Assembly (NCBI GenBank): GCA_902809985.1 | Contig: CADDXC010000001.1 | Coordinates: 3,038,001 to 3,102,000 of the forward strand | Length of the DNA stretch: 64,000 nucleotides | Reading direction: 5' to 3' | Source of the DNA: Clostridiaceae bacterium BL-3 | GTDB taxonomy: Bacteria > Bacillota > Clostridia > Clostridiales > Clostridiaceae | The notes under the pieces: model-generated | The model's input: the letters and a program-made list of their open reading frames with translations, nothing else | Database searches by the model: none | What the model was told of the DNA's origin: nothing | Position numbers and translations under genes: made by a program | Part shown: one piece after another, positions 36,247-45,118 of the stretch | Layout of the letters: each line of letters starts with the position of its first letter | Position numbering within the stretch: the stretch's first letter is position 1

Positions 36247-36283
36247 ACTTTTCTCCACCTTTCATTCATGTTGCATTCGGCAG

Positions 36284-36325
36284 CTTAAATAATCAGAATA
36301 ATTTAAATTATCTTAATTATTTAAG
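36284..36325. promoter_or_regulatory. Inverted repeat in the hydroxylase/PucR divergent gap
   Basis: CTTAAATAAT (36284-36293) and ATTATTTAAG (36316-36325) form a perfect 10-bp inverted repeat around an AT-rich centre containing AATTTAAATT. It lies just upstream of the hydroxylase operon. It is a plausible binding site for the divergent PucR-type regulator. A TATAAT -10 box for the regulator lies at 36452-36457, with a weak -35. Confidence 0.4.
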
Positions 36326-36508
36326 TAATTAAAGAATAAGAGAAAAAAATCTTTTTGGCAATGTCTAACAAATTAAAAAAGCTGGAGGAAATTTGGCCTG
36401 AAAACCAAACCCAAGTAATACAAATACTATTATATTTTCATACTCAATTGTTATAATGTTAATAATAGGTATCACAATTTTATAGATTCAATAATGGGGG
36501 TAATGGGT

Positions 36509-37696
36509 ATGGATGCAGATATGATGAAAATCAGAAGTGAATATCTGGAAATACTTACAAATGGGGCAGGTTTGGCTGATTTGTGTGAGGTAACTGCACA
36601 GCATTGCGGCACACCGGTTTGTATTACTTTAACAACACGCACAATCATTGCCAAGTCTGCAAACTACACAAAAGAACTGGTGGATGAATACATGAATCAC
36701 TTGCTTCTGTGCACAGAAGCAGAAGTGAGGAAGCGTTGTACTGAAGTAGAAAAAAATCTATATATGCGCAAAACTTTGGTGAGCTGTTATCCTTTTATGC
36801 GATATAAACATATTAACTGCGGCTGCTTCCATCATACCTATATGCTTGGCGTGCTGGACTGCCCAATCACGAAGAAAATCGACACGAATGCAGCCATTGC
36901 CATTATAGAAATGGCTGCTCCTATCTTCATGACAGCACTGAAGCTTGGCGGATATCTGAACGATGAGACGACGATGGCCATGCAAACGTATTTACTGGGT
37001 ATCTTGCATGGAAACCCGAACGAATGGTACCAGGAACACAATATCTATGAGCCTCCGTTGGAGAACATCGCGTCATGGAAGCTTGTATGGAGCCCTTCTA
37101 TAGGTGAATTGTGGGCCAGACAACGCCGTAACGAACTGGGACTGTATTGTGCCTGTCATGAGCATATTTGGTTCGTAGAGTATGAAGGCGGCGCTGTGAT
37201 TTTAATGAATGCGGAAAAACAGTACGACCTGAATATGCTGGCAGATAAATGCGGAAAAATCAGCCCAATCAGTGTCAGCGAATCGTTTTCTAAGCTCCGT
37301 GAGATGACAAAGCACCTCCATGCAGCACAGACAACATTACATCTGGCTGCTTTTGAAGAAAACAGTGAAAGAATTGTACTTGTTCAAAACTACAAATCAG
37401 TGATGGCTTATTTGTTTTTGAAACAACATCATCCGACCTCCTTGAAACTTGTTCATCCTGCTATTTTACAAATAAAAAAATATGACCAAGAGCATAGCAG
37501 TGAATATTATGAGACCCTGCGTGCCTATTTGCTTTACCATAGGAACTACAGTTTGATGGCAAAGCGCCTGCACATACACAAAAACACGGTTTCATACAGA
37601 ATGCAGCGACTGATTGAATTGTTTGAGATTGACCTGACGGACTGCCGGACTATTACAGCGCTTTATTTGGGACTATTTGAAGACTATAAGCAATAA
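36509..37696 (+). CDS. PucR/CdaR-type transcriptional regulator
   Basis: About 395 residues. The C-terminal PucR helix-turn-helix is AYLLYHRNYSLMAKRLHIHKNTVSYRMQRLIELFEIDL. The N-terminal half is a sensor-like region with several cysteines (ADLCEVTAQHCGTPVC, INCGCFHH). The start is taken at ATG 36509, eight bases after GGGGG; earlier in-frame ATGs lack spacing. PucR-family proteins commonly control purine or aromatic catabolic genes. Its divergent position implies control of the hydroxylase operon. Codon composition is GC-richer than the flanking genome, as in that operon. Confidence 0.8.
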   Translation: MDADMMKIRSEYLEILTNGAGLADLCEVTAQHCGTPVCITLTTRTIIAKSANYTKELVDEYMNHLLLCTEAEVRKRCTEVEKNLYMRKTLVSCYPFMRYKHINCGCFHHTYMLGVLDCPITKKIDTNAAIAIIEMAAPIFMTALKLGGYLNDETTMAMQTYLLGILHGNPNEWYQEHNIYEPPLENIASWKLVWSPSIGELWARQRRNELGLYCACHEHIWFVEYEGGAVILMNAEKQYDLNMLADKCGKISPISVSESFSKLREMTKHLHAAQTTLHLAAFEENSERIVLVQNYKSVMAYLFLKQHHPTSLKLVHPAILQIKKYDQEHSSEYYETLRAYLLYHRNYSLMAKRLHIHKNTVSYRMQRLIELFEIDLTDCRTITALYLGLFEDYKQ

Positions 37697-38488
37697 GAGC
37701 CTCTTTCGCTTGCAAAGCCTTTGCAATAGCTGACTTGAGGCTGTCCATGGAATAAAAAACCTCATTTGAGAGCCAGGCAGGCGATCACAGCAGCAATTTT
37801 CCTAATCATGCCTTTAACAGACAGCTTACGCTTTGACTTTCGAACCTGAGCCGGCATGATCTCAGTGGAATAATAATCCCCCAGTGTCTCATTCATAGGC
37901 CTTGTTGTACGCCCGACTGGAATCGAACCAGCAGCAACACCTTTGGTGTTCTATAGAAAGCTCTGCCTCCTCCTGGCGACAAAGCCATCGTCAATTATTT
38001 AAGGGAGCAGCTTATTGTCACCACCAGAGCGATAATCCAATACTAGTTAAAAGATATCGACATATTCAATGGGCATCTCTATTCGGGGACGATGCTCTTT
38101 CCCTGAACTCTTTCTGTTGCTGATTCATACAGTATATCTAACCAGAAAAAAAGGTCAACTGTCCAAATGGATCAACTGCCTTTATCTATTCTGTTGAAAG
38201 TTATACGATTTCAAATACTGCGGTAGTTCTCAATTTCTTTTAATATACACATGCCTACAATTTCTTTATTTAGTTTAATCCTACAGAAATATCGAAAATT
38301 TTTCTTTTTATATTGTTGAAATTTAACTTCAATTAATCTAAAATTATAGTGTTCATACTAAAGCTCCTTTCTATATTTGCTTTCTCAATGTTAATTATAT
38401 AAAGTCTTTAGTATGAATAACAGATTTCCTTACAAGGTAATTGCGGATTAACCTCTTTTATTTTTTGTCTAAAAAACATTTTACTTAT
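37697..38488. other. Right edge of the GC-rich island: gene scraps
   Basis: No intact gene. GC-richer sequence up to ~38150 gives way to AT-rich DNA. An open minus-strand frame at 37762-37950 encodes a 62-residue tail (with MNETLGDYYSTEIMPAQVRK from 37896) that lacks a clear start and has a stop just upstream, so it looks like a truncated gene. The same bases near 37917-37935 resemble a tRNA T-arm and acceptor strand (GGTTCGATTCCAGTCGGGCG on the minus strand), with no complete cloverleaf around it. The stretch 38200-38488 shows only AT-rich sequence. Confidence 0.4.
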
Positions 38489-39829
38489 TTAAGCCCCCTG
38501 CCTATCATTAACATTAGAACGTATAGATTTAACTTTCTCCTTAGGCAGTTTAATTGTCACAAAGAAACCTAATATACTAAATATCATAAGAAAAATGAAT
38601 ACGGAATTCACTCCATAGCGACCCATTAAGATCCCAACTACATTATTGGAAATAAATCCACCAAAGCTGGCAAAAGCGTTAATAATAGCAAGACCAACTG
38701 CTGCAGCTTCTTCAGCCAGGAATACTGTAGGCATAGCCCAGAAACATGGGTATCCACCATATAAACCAAGTATGGTAATAATAAGCGCTACAAACCTTAA
38801 GATAACATTACTGCTTGCTAAAATCATTATAAAACCACCAGTGGAAATCAATAGCATTATTGCTGTATGCCAGCGTCTTTCATTATGGATATCAGAATGG
38901 CGTCCCCATATATACATAGTAATAGCAGCGATTGTATACGGAATTGTAATAAAGACTCCTATAGAAGTCAAAGATAAGCTTTGCGCTAAACCCTTTACAA
39001 TCTGCGGCAACCATAACATAAGAACGTTACCACCGAGAACGTAACAGAAATATACGAAAGTTAATTGCCAGATTATAGGATACTTAAAAGTATCTTTGAT
39101 GCTCATCTGCTCAGATTTCATCTTATCTTTATTAGCATCTATTTCTCTTTGAAGTTCTGCTTTAAGCCAGGCTTTTTCATCTGATTGAAGCCATTTTGCT
39201 TTATCTATATCATCTACCAGATAAAATATCGTTACAACTCCAGCTACAATAGCAGGAATGGCTTCAATACAGAACATCCATCTCCACCCGGAAAGTCCCA
39301 TCCACTGTACGTTCTGCATAACCCATGTAGAAATAGGGGATCCAATTACCGATGAAATAGGTATGGCAAGCATGAAAAACGAAATTGCTTTTGCACGCTC
39401 CTTTTCAGGGAACCAATAGGACAAATAATAAACTATTCCAGGGAAGAAACCAGCTTCAGCAATTCCAAGCAATATACGGATAGCAACTAAGTGAACGAAG
39501 TTGTCAGCGAACATGGTAATAAAACTAACGATACCCCAGGAAACCAATATACGGCAAATCCATTTTCTGGCTCCCACTTTGTGAAGCATGACATTGCTTG
39601 GTACTTCAAAGATAACGTATCCAATAAAGAACAGACTCGAAAGTAACCCAAAGGCTGCCGAACTAATTCCCAGCTCTTTATTCATCGTCAATGCTGCATA
39701 ACTGAAATTAGAACGATCAATATAACATATGATGTAGAGTATAAGCATAAACGGAAGAATATGTTTTTTGATCCTACTTACAGTACGTTTTTCAAGGTCA
39801 GAATCCATAAGGATTCCAATTTTGTTCAT
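38489..39829 (-). CDS. MFS transporter, anion:cation symporter type
   Basis: A 446-residue major-facilitator protein with 12 predicted helices. The N-terminal ILYIICYIDRSNFSYAALTM and LLSSLFFIGYVIFEVPSNV mark the ACS subfamily, which carries organic acids such as glucarate, tartrate or hydroxyphenylacetates with protons. A central cytoplasmic loop (EKAWLKAELQREIDANKDK) is present. It sits 164 bp downstream of the CoA-transferase gene on the same strand and probably imports the carboxylate used by the pathway encoded upstream. Confidence 0.85.
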   Translation of the reverse strand: MNKIGILMDSDLEKRTVSRIKKHILPFMLILYIICYIDRSNFSYAALTMNKELGISSAAFGLLSSLFFIGYVIFEVPSNVMLHKVGARKWICRILVSWGIVSFITMFADNFVHLVAIRILLGIAEAGFFPGIVYYLSYWFPEKERAKAISFFMLAIPISSVIGSPISTWVMQNVQWMGLSGWRWMFCIEAIPAIVAGVVTIFYLVDDIDKAKWLQSDEKAWLKAELQREIDANKDKMKSEQMSIKDTFKYPIIWQLTFVYFCYVLGGNVLMLWLPQIVKGLAQSLSLTSIGVFITIPYTIAAITMYIWGRHSDIHNERRWHTAIMLLISTGGFIMILASSNVILRFVALIITILGLYGGYPCFWAMPTVFLAEEAAAVGLAIINAFASFGGFISNNVVGILMGRYGVNSVFIFLMIFSILGFFVTIKLPKEKVKSIRSNVNDRQGA

Positions 39830-39877
39830 AATTATACACTCCTTTTAATTTTTATTGATTTTTTTATATATTTACAA

Positions 39878-39941
39878 GAATTCTCCCAATAATTGTAGAT
39901 TTCTTAATTGCCAACTCAAAAACAAACAAAAGGGAGAATTC
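39878..39941. promoter_or_regulatory. Inverted repeat upstream of the MFS gene
   Basis: GAATTCTCCC (39878-39887) and GGGAGAATTC (39932-39941) are perfect inverted repeats separated by 44 bases, between the CoA-transferase stop and the MFS start. Spacing is too wide for a simple terminator stem without T-run, so paired protein-binding sites or a looped mRNA structure are possible. They resemble GGAGATTCTCC at 47587-47597. Confidence 0.35.
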
Positions 39942-39993
39942 CAGTGCAAGTTAAAATTATAAAAAATCAGTATAGATGATTTTTTATTTTAAA

Positions 39994-41352
39994 TTAATAA
40001 GAAATTTTGCTAGTGTTTGTCCAGATTCCCATTCTCTCGGCTTCTTTAATCAACTGTTCTCTATAATCGGGATGAGCAATGGAAATTAAAAGTTCACTTC
40101 TTTCCCAAGTTGACTTTCCCTTTAAATTAACAGCCCCATATTCAGTTACAACATAATGTGTGGCTGATCTAGGTACACTGACAATTGAACCTTCGGCCAA
40201 TCTTGGCTTAATAAGTGATTCAATGCTTCCATCTTTCTTTTTTCTTCTTGACGGCGTACAAAGAAAACTTTGACCTCCTTTTGATTTAAATGCGCCCATT
40301 ACAAAGTCAAGCTGTCCTCCTGTTCCACCAATATGCTGCAAACCTGCTGATTCGGAATTAACTTGTCCAAATAAGTCTACCTGCAAGCAGCTATTGATTG
40401 AAACGACTTGATCATTAGCCGCAATTACTTCTAATGCATTGACGTAATCAACAGGAGCTGCACATAAAATAGGATTATCATCAATAAATTCATAGAGTTC
40501 CTTTGAACCCTGTGCAAAAGTATAGACCATCTTGCCTTTGTCAATATTTTTATTACTTGTAATTTTTCCTTCCTTATACAAGTTCAGATATGCATCAACA
40601 AACATTTCTGAATGTACACTTAAATTATTTATATCTGACTTTGCAATCATTGCGCCTATATAATTTGGAAGCCCTCCTACACCAAGCTGCAGCGTACTTC
40701 CGCTTTTAATTTTTTCAACTATATATGATCCAATTTTTTTATCTACTTCACTCGGTGTTTTCGCTTTAATAATAGGCAAATCCGGATTTGTCCCTTCTAC
40801 AACATAATCAATTTGTGAAAGATTTATCGTATTTTGATAACCATGGGCTATTGGCTGTTTTTCATTTACTTCTACGATAACAACTTTCGCTTTTTTAAGA
40901 ATTCCCTGATAGTCAGCTACCTGAGGTCCAAAATTAAAATTACCATATTTGTCCATAGGTGCTACTTGAAACATTGCAACATTTATGTCACCTACATTTT
41001 CACTCCAATACTTTGGATTCTCTCTAAACTGCACAGGTACAAACCAACAATTACCCTTCTTATTAGCTTTTCTGTCTAAAGCACTGAATTGGGTACTTAA
41101 GTATTTAATATGTTTTGATTCTGGATCCACAACCAAGATTTGAGGTGGATCGGGATAAGACCATATAGAGGTCATTACAAGTACGTCCTTAAGCTCCCCA
41201 ACTCTTTTAGCTAAAGCACGGTCAAGATCAAAGACAAGCCCGTTGAAAAGTCCATAATGAACTCTGTCCCCTGATTTAATCACTTTTACAGCTTCATCTG
41301 CCGATACTAATTTCTTCTTATATTCTGTTGATAGTTCATTCATTTTGTACAT
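39994..41352 (-). CDS. Acetyl-CoA hydrolase/4-hydroxybutyrate CoA-transferase family protein
   Basis: A 452-residue family I CoA-transferase (Cat1/Cat2/AbfT type). Markers are KSGDRVHYGLFNG near the start, LQLGVGGLPNYIGAMIA, the catalytic-Glu region LSVHSEMFVDAYL, and IGGTGGQLDFVMGAFKSKGG near the C-terminus. It would transfer CoA from acetyl-CoA (or a similar donor) to an incoming hydroxy or short-chain acid. Its position, between transporter and beta-oxidation genes and with a 4-hydroxybutyryl-CoA dehydratase nearby, makes a hydroxybutyrate a likely acceptor. The gap to the thiolase gene is 26 bp, so it is in the same operon. Confidence 0.88.
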   Translation of the reverse strand: MYKMNELSTEYKKKLVSADEAVKVIKSGDRVHYGLFNGLVFDLDRALAKRVGELKDVLVMTSIWSYPDPPQILVVDPESKHIKYLSTQFSALDRKANKKGNCWFVPVQFRENPKYWSENVGDINVAMFQVAPMDKYGNFNFGPQVADYQGILKKAKVVIVEVNEKQPIAHGYQNTINLSQIDYVVEGTNPDLPIIKAKTPSEVDKKIGSYIVEKIKSGSTLQLGVGGLPNYIGAMIAKSDINNLSVHSEMFVDAYLNLYKEGKITSNKNIDKGKMVYTFAQGSKELYEFIDDNPILCAAPVDYVNALEVIAANDQVVSINSCLQVDLFGQVNSESAGLQHIGGTGGQLDFVMGAFKSKGGQSFLCTPSRRKKKDGSIESLIKPRLAEGSIVSVPRSATHYVVTEYGAVNLKGKSTWERSELLISIAHPDYREQLIKEAERMGIWTNTSKISY

Positions 41353-41378
41353 AAATTCATCCCACCTTATTTATAATA

Positions 41379-42554
41379 TTATATTTCTACTATTACTGCT
41401 GTTCCCATTCCCCCACCTGCACAAAGAGATGCAAGTCCATAGTGATTACCTCTTTTTCTCATCTCATAGATTAGTGTAATTACAAGCCTGCTTCCTGTGG
41501 CGCCTACTGGATGTCCAAGTGAAATTCCACCACCATTTACATTGAGAATTTCACGCTTAATCCCCAGCGTTCTTTCACAAGCCACGCACTGTGCTGCAAA
41601 AGCTTCATTAATTTCAAACAAATCGATATCTTCAATTTTTAGCCCTGCTTTTTTAAGTGCTTTCCGAGAAGAACTAATCGGGGCGATACCCATTATTTGT
41701 GGATCCACTCCAGTAGTTGCAACAGATACAATTCTTGCTAAAATAGGCAGCTCTAATTCTTTAGCTTTTTCTTCTTCGACCAAAAGTACTCCTGATGCTG
41801 CATCATTCATACCTGATGAATTTCCAGCAGTTACTGTACCGCCCTCTTTGAAAACTGGTTTTAATTTTGCCAGCCCTTCTAATGTCACATTTCTTCTTGG
41901 GTATTCATCTGTATCATAAGTGCTATCCCCTTTTTTCCCAGAGACAGTTATCGGAATGATCTCATCCTTGAACTTTCCAGCATCAATTGCAGCTATTGCT
42001 CTTTGTTGACTTAATAGTGCATATTCGTCTTGATCTTGCCTTGTCACACCATATTTTTCTGCAACATTTTCTGCTGTAATGCCCATAGCAGGACCAATTC
42101 CCAGGTTTGTTAATGAGTCCCACATAGAATCCCTGAGCTCGCTATGTCCAAACTTTTTCCCATATCTTGCATCAAACATCATATGAGGTGCTGTGCTCAT
42201 GCTATCTGCCCCTCCTGCCATAATACAGTCAGCTTCTCCGGCCTTAATCTGGTAATAACCTATTTGTATTGATGACATAGATGAAGTACAATTTCTATGA
42301 ACAGTTATACCTGGAACAGTAACAGGAAGGCCAGCCTTAACTGCCGCTACTCTAGCTAGATTGTTTTCCTTATACGTTCTCTGGTAGTTACAGCCCCAGA
42401 TAACATCATCAATTAGTTTTGGATCAATTCCTGATCTCCTTATAAGCTGTTTCATAACAGGCATGGATAGATCCAGAGAAGTAATTGTTTTAAATTGCCC
42501 TCCTATTGTTCCAATTGGTGTTCTACATCCTGCTACAATTACTACATTTCTCAA
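41379..42554 (-). CDS. thlA: Acetyl-CoA acetyltransferase (thiolase)
   Basis: A 391-residue thiolase. The acyl-accepting Cys is in VHRNCTSSMSSIQ, the His in GGGISLGHPVGATGSRL and the second Cys in LASLCAGGGMGTAVI. It interconverts two acetyl-CoA and acetoacetyl-CoA, or thiolyses a related 3-ketoacyl-CoA. The start is TTG with GGGGGAATAATAA upstream. It lies in the operon between the crotonase and CoA-transferase genes, which fits the thiolytic (degradative) direction. Confidence 0.93.
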   Translation of the reverse strand: MRNVVIVAGCRTPIGTIGGQFKTITSLDLSMPVMKQLIRRSGIDPKLIDDVIWGCNYQRTYKENNLARVAAVKAGLPVTVPGITVHRNCTSSMSSIQIGYYQIKAGEADCIMAGGADSMSTAPHMMFDARYGKKFGHSELRDSMWDSLTNLGIGPAMGITAENVAEKYGVTRQDQDEYALLSQQRAIAAIDAGKFKDEIIPITVSGKKGDSTYDTDEYPRRNVTLEGLAKLKPVFKEGGTVTAGNSSGMNDAASGVLLVEEEKAKELELPILARIVSVATTGVDPQIMGIAPISSSRKALKKAGLKIEDIDLFEINEAFAAQCVACERTLGIKREILNVNGGGISLGHPVGATGSRLVITLIYEMRKRGNHYGLASLCAGGGMGTAVIVEI

Positions 42555-42570
42555 TTATTATTCCCCCTTC

Positions 42571-43338
42571 TTATTTACCTTGATAAATTGGTTGTCTTTT
42601 TTCAATAAAGGCTCTCATACCTTCTTTTTGATCTTCTGTATTAAATAAATCTGCCCAATTCTCATACTCCATTTTTATTGCATAATTCAGTTTTGGTTCT
42701 GATATCCCAGCATCTATGGTTTTTTTTGCAACCCTTAGTGCCACCGGTGGTTTTTTGCAGAGTTTTTCCGCCCATTCCATAACCACCTCCATAAGTTTCT
42801 CCTGTTCCACTATTTTATTTACCAATCCCATTTGCTCTGCCCTATCGGCACTTATCATCTCACCAAAGAATATTAATTCCTTTGCTCTAGATACGCCAAG
42901 CAGCCTTGGTGCTCTTATCGTACCCCCTGCACCTGGCATAATTCCCAAATTGATTTCTGGAAATCCAACTTTTGCATTTGTTGAAGCAATTCTAAAATCA
43001 CATGCTAATGCAAGTTCTAAGCCACCTCCTAAAGCATATCCATCTATTGCCGCTATCGTAGGAATTTCTAAATTATATATCTTCTGAAATGTCTTAGAAA
43101 ATGAAAAATCTTTGGCTTCTTCTACATTACAGTTAACCATTCCCTTAATATCCGCACCCGCTGCAAAATTATTATCACTCCCGATAATCAACACTTTAAT
43201 TTCCGAATCCTTCTTAATCTTTTCAATGAGCTCATCTAATTCCTCTACTGTCGGCTTATTTAATGCATTAAGTGCCCTAGGCCTGTTTATCCTGACTACT
43301 CCTATCCTACCAATCATTTCAAATGATAAATTTTTCAT
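42571..43338 (-). CDS. crt: Enoyl-CoA hydratase (crotonase)
   Basis: A 255-residue crotonase-fold enzyme. It has the oxyanion-hole segment NFAAGADIKGMVNC, DGYALGGGLELALACDFRIAS, and the catalytic Glu-containing VGFPEINLGIMPGAGGT. It adds water to crotonyl-CoA (or a similar enoyl-CoA) to give the 3-hydroxyacyl-CoA. Both neighbours, Hbd and thiolase, are the next steps. It has a GGGAGGGCAGCT ribosome site. Confidence 0.92.
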   Translation of the reverse strand: MKNLSFEMIGRIGVVRINRPRALNALNKPTVEELDELIEKIKKDSEIKVLIIGSDNNFAAGADIKGMVNCNVEEAKDFSFSKTFQKIYNLEIPTIAAIDGYALGGGLELALACDFRIASTNAKVGFPEINLGIMPGAGGTIRAPRLLGVSRAKELIFFGEMISADRAEQMGLVNKIVEQEKLMEVVMEWAEKLCKKPPVALRVAKKTIDAGISEPKLNYAIKMEYENWADLFNTEDQKEGMRAFIEKRQPIYQGK

Positions 43339-43379
43339 AGCTGCCCTCCCATCTACTTATTTGTATAAATTAGCTTGTT

Positions 43380-44246
43380 CTACTTGTATTGATAAAAACC
43401 TTTTTTTGCCTTTCTTCCATATTCTCCTCTGGCATATCTTTCCACAATTGCCGGACTTGGTTTATCAGACGGGTTCCCTGTCATTTTATATTTCTCAGTC
43501 AGAACATTAAATTCAAGATCAATTCCTGTCATGTCAAGCAATTCAAAGGGACCCATGGGATGTGACAATCCATACTTTACTGCTTTGTCAATATCTTCAA
43601 AGGAAGCAACACCCTGATCATATATGTAGCAGGCCTCCTTGGTAATTGCACTGAAAATACGGTTTACGATAAAACCGTAAATTTCTTTATTTACAATGGC
43701 AGGAATCTTATTGATAGATTCTACAAATTTAACCATAGTTTCAACGGTTTCCCTACTGCAATGAGGACCTTTTACAACCTCAACCAGTTTCATTACGAGA
43801 GCCGGATTAAAAAAGTGCAAGTTCAGAACCTTATCAGGATGCGCCACTACATCACAGAGCTTGGAGCTTACTATATAAGAGCTGTTAGTAGCAAAAATAG
43901 TATGTTCAGGAGTCAGTTCATCAACCTGTTTAAGCACCGATCTCTTTACATCCAAAATTTCTGCCACCGCTTCGATAACCAGATCTGCATCCTTCACAGC
44001 TTCGGCAAGATCCGTTGTAAATTTTAAGTTACTCTTGCTCTCTGCCACTGCTTCCTCAGTCATTTTCCCCTTGGTTATCTTTTTAAAAAACCAGTCATTT
44101 GAAAAAGCTTCCGCTTTTTTCTTTTCATCAATTGTTTCATTTTTTATACCATAACAACTCACTTTATATCCTGAAATAGCCACATGCATTGCAATTTGGA
44201 CTCCCATCGTACCTGCACCTACAACTGCAACTTTCTTAATATTCAT
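43380..44246 (-). CDS. hbd: 3-hydroxybutyryl-CoA dehydrogenase
   Basis: A 288-residue 3-hydroxyacyl-CoA dehydrogenase. The NAD-binding start is VAVVGAGTMGVQIAMHVA. The catalytic region is NLHFFNPALVMKLVEVV, and the C-terminal domain has GFIVNRIFSAITKEACYI and LSHPMGPFELLDMTGID. It oxidises 3-hydroxybutyryl-CoA to acetoacetyl-CoA. The start at ATG 44244-44246 has GGAGG five bases upstream; the ATG twelve bases earlier overlaps that site. It is in the middle of the sigma-54 operon. Confidence 0.92.
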   Translation of the reverse strand: MNIKKVAVVGAGTMGVQIAMHVAISGYKVSCYGIKNETIDEKKKAEAFSNDWFFKKITKGKMTEEAVAESKSNLKFTTDLAEAVKDADLVIEAVAEILDVKRSVLKQVDELTPEHTIFATNSSYIVSSKLCDVVAHPDKVLNLHFFNPALVMKLVEVVKGPHCSRETVETMVKFVESINKIPAIVNKEIYGFIVNRIFSAITKEACYIYDQGVASFEDIDKAVKYGLSHPMGPFELLDMTGIDLEFNVLTEKYKMTGNPSDKPSPAIVERYARGEYGRKAKKGFYQYK

Positions 44247-44323
44247 CTTTTCCTCCATTTCTAACAGGCTTTTATCCCTGTAATATTTTTTTTATATTTC
44301 GTGCTATCCATATTACTTACTTC

Positions 44324-45091
44324 TTAGTCTATTTCTAAAGCATAAATTGCTGCACCTAAAGCACCTATGATCTGAGGATCTTCAAGTCTTATAATTGGAT
44401 GATCAATCTCATTTTCTACTGCTGTTACTGCACTATTATTTAATGCAACTCCACCCGTCATAACCACATCTTCCACAACCCCAACTCTATTACACAAGCC
44501 TGCAATTCGTTGTGCAATAGATTTATGCGCTCCTAGAGCGACATCCTCTATGCTTTTTCCTGATGCAAGTTGAGAAATAACCTCTGATTCCGCGAAAACC
44601 GTACAGGTGCTACTGATTGCTACTCCTGGCTTACCCTTTGCTGCTAAGCTTGCCAGTTCACTTATACGACAGCCTAATACCCTTGCTATTACTTCTAAAA
44701 ATCTGCCTGTTCCAGCTGCGCACTTTTCATTCATAACAAAGTTCTCAACATTGCCATTCATCGAAACTCGAATCACTTTGGCATCCTGCCCTCCAATATC
44801 AATAATTGTACTTACAGTAGGGCATAAAAACTTTGATCCTTTTGCATGGCAGCTTATTTCTGTAATCTGCTTATCTGCACTTTTATACATCATTCTTCCA
44901 TAACCTGTTACTACACACTTTTTGATGTCTTCTCTTTTGATACCTGCCTGCATCAACGCTTTTTCTGCAGATAGCTGAGGTCCCTTACTGCCTGTCCCCA
45001 TATTGAAAATTCCTTCTCCACATATAACTCCATCAGCATTGATAACCACTGCTTCTGAAGATGATGAACCTATATCCACTCCTAAATACAT
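44324..45091 (-). CDS. 2-hydroxyacyl-CoA dehydratase activator (archerase)
   Basis: A 255-residue BadF/HgdC-type ATPase. It starts MYLGVDIGSSSSEAVVI, and the dimer-bridging 4Fe-4S cysteines lie in NEKCAAGTGRFLEVIARVLGC and SSTCTVFAESEVISQLASG. Nucleotide-binding DIGGQDAKVI and VMTGGVALN are present. It uses ATP to fire one low-potential electron into the dehydratase. The start at ATG 45089-45091 has GGGG seven bases upstream. It lies 27 bp after the dehydratase beta gene, so the three are one module. Confidence 0.92.
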   Translation of the reverse strand: MYLGVDIGSSSSEAVVINADGVICGEGIFNMGTGSKGPQLSAEKALMQAGIKREDIKKCVVTGYGRMMYKSADKQITEISCHAKGSKFLCPTVSTIIDIGGQDAKVIRVSMNGNVENFVMNEKCAAGTGRFLEVIARVLGCRISELASLAAKGKPGVAISSTCTVFAESEVISQLASGKSIEDVALGAHKSIAQRIAGLCNRVGVVEDVVMTGGVALNNSAVTAVENEIDHPIIRLEDPQIIGALGAAIYALEID

Positions 45092-45118
45092 ACCAATACC
45101 CCTTCTCAAATTTGCATT

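Noticed and set aside
37902-37950. A tRNA gene suggested by GGTTCGATTCCAG and an acceptor-like strand
   Set aside because: No matching 5' acceptor, D-arm or 7-base anticodon loop is found in the right place; at most it is a scrap.
39900-39920. A sigma-54 promoter before the MFS gene (TTGGCA on the minus strand)
   Set aside because: No TTGC element at the correct distance.
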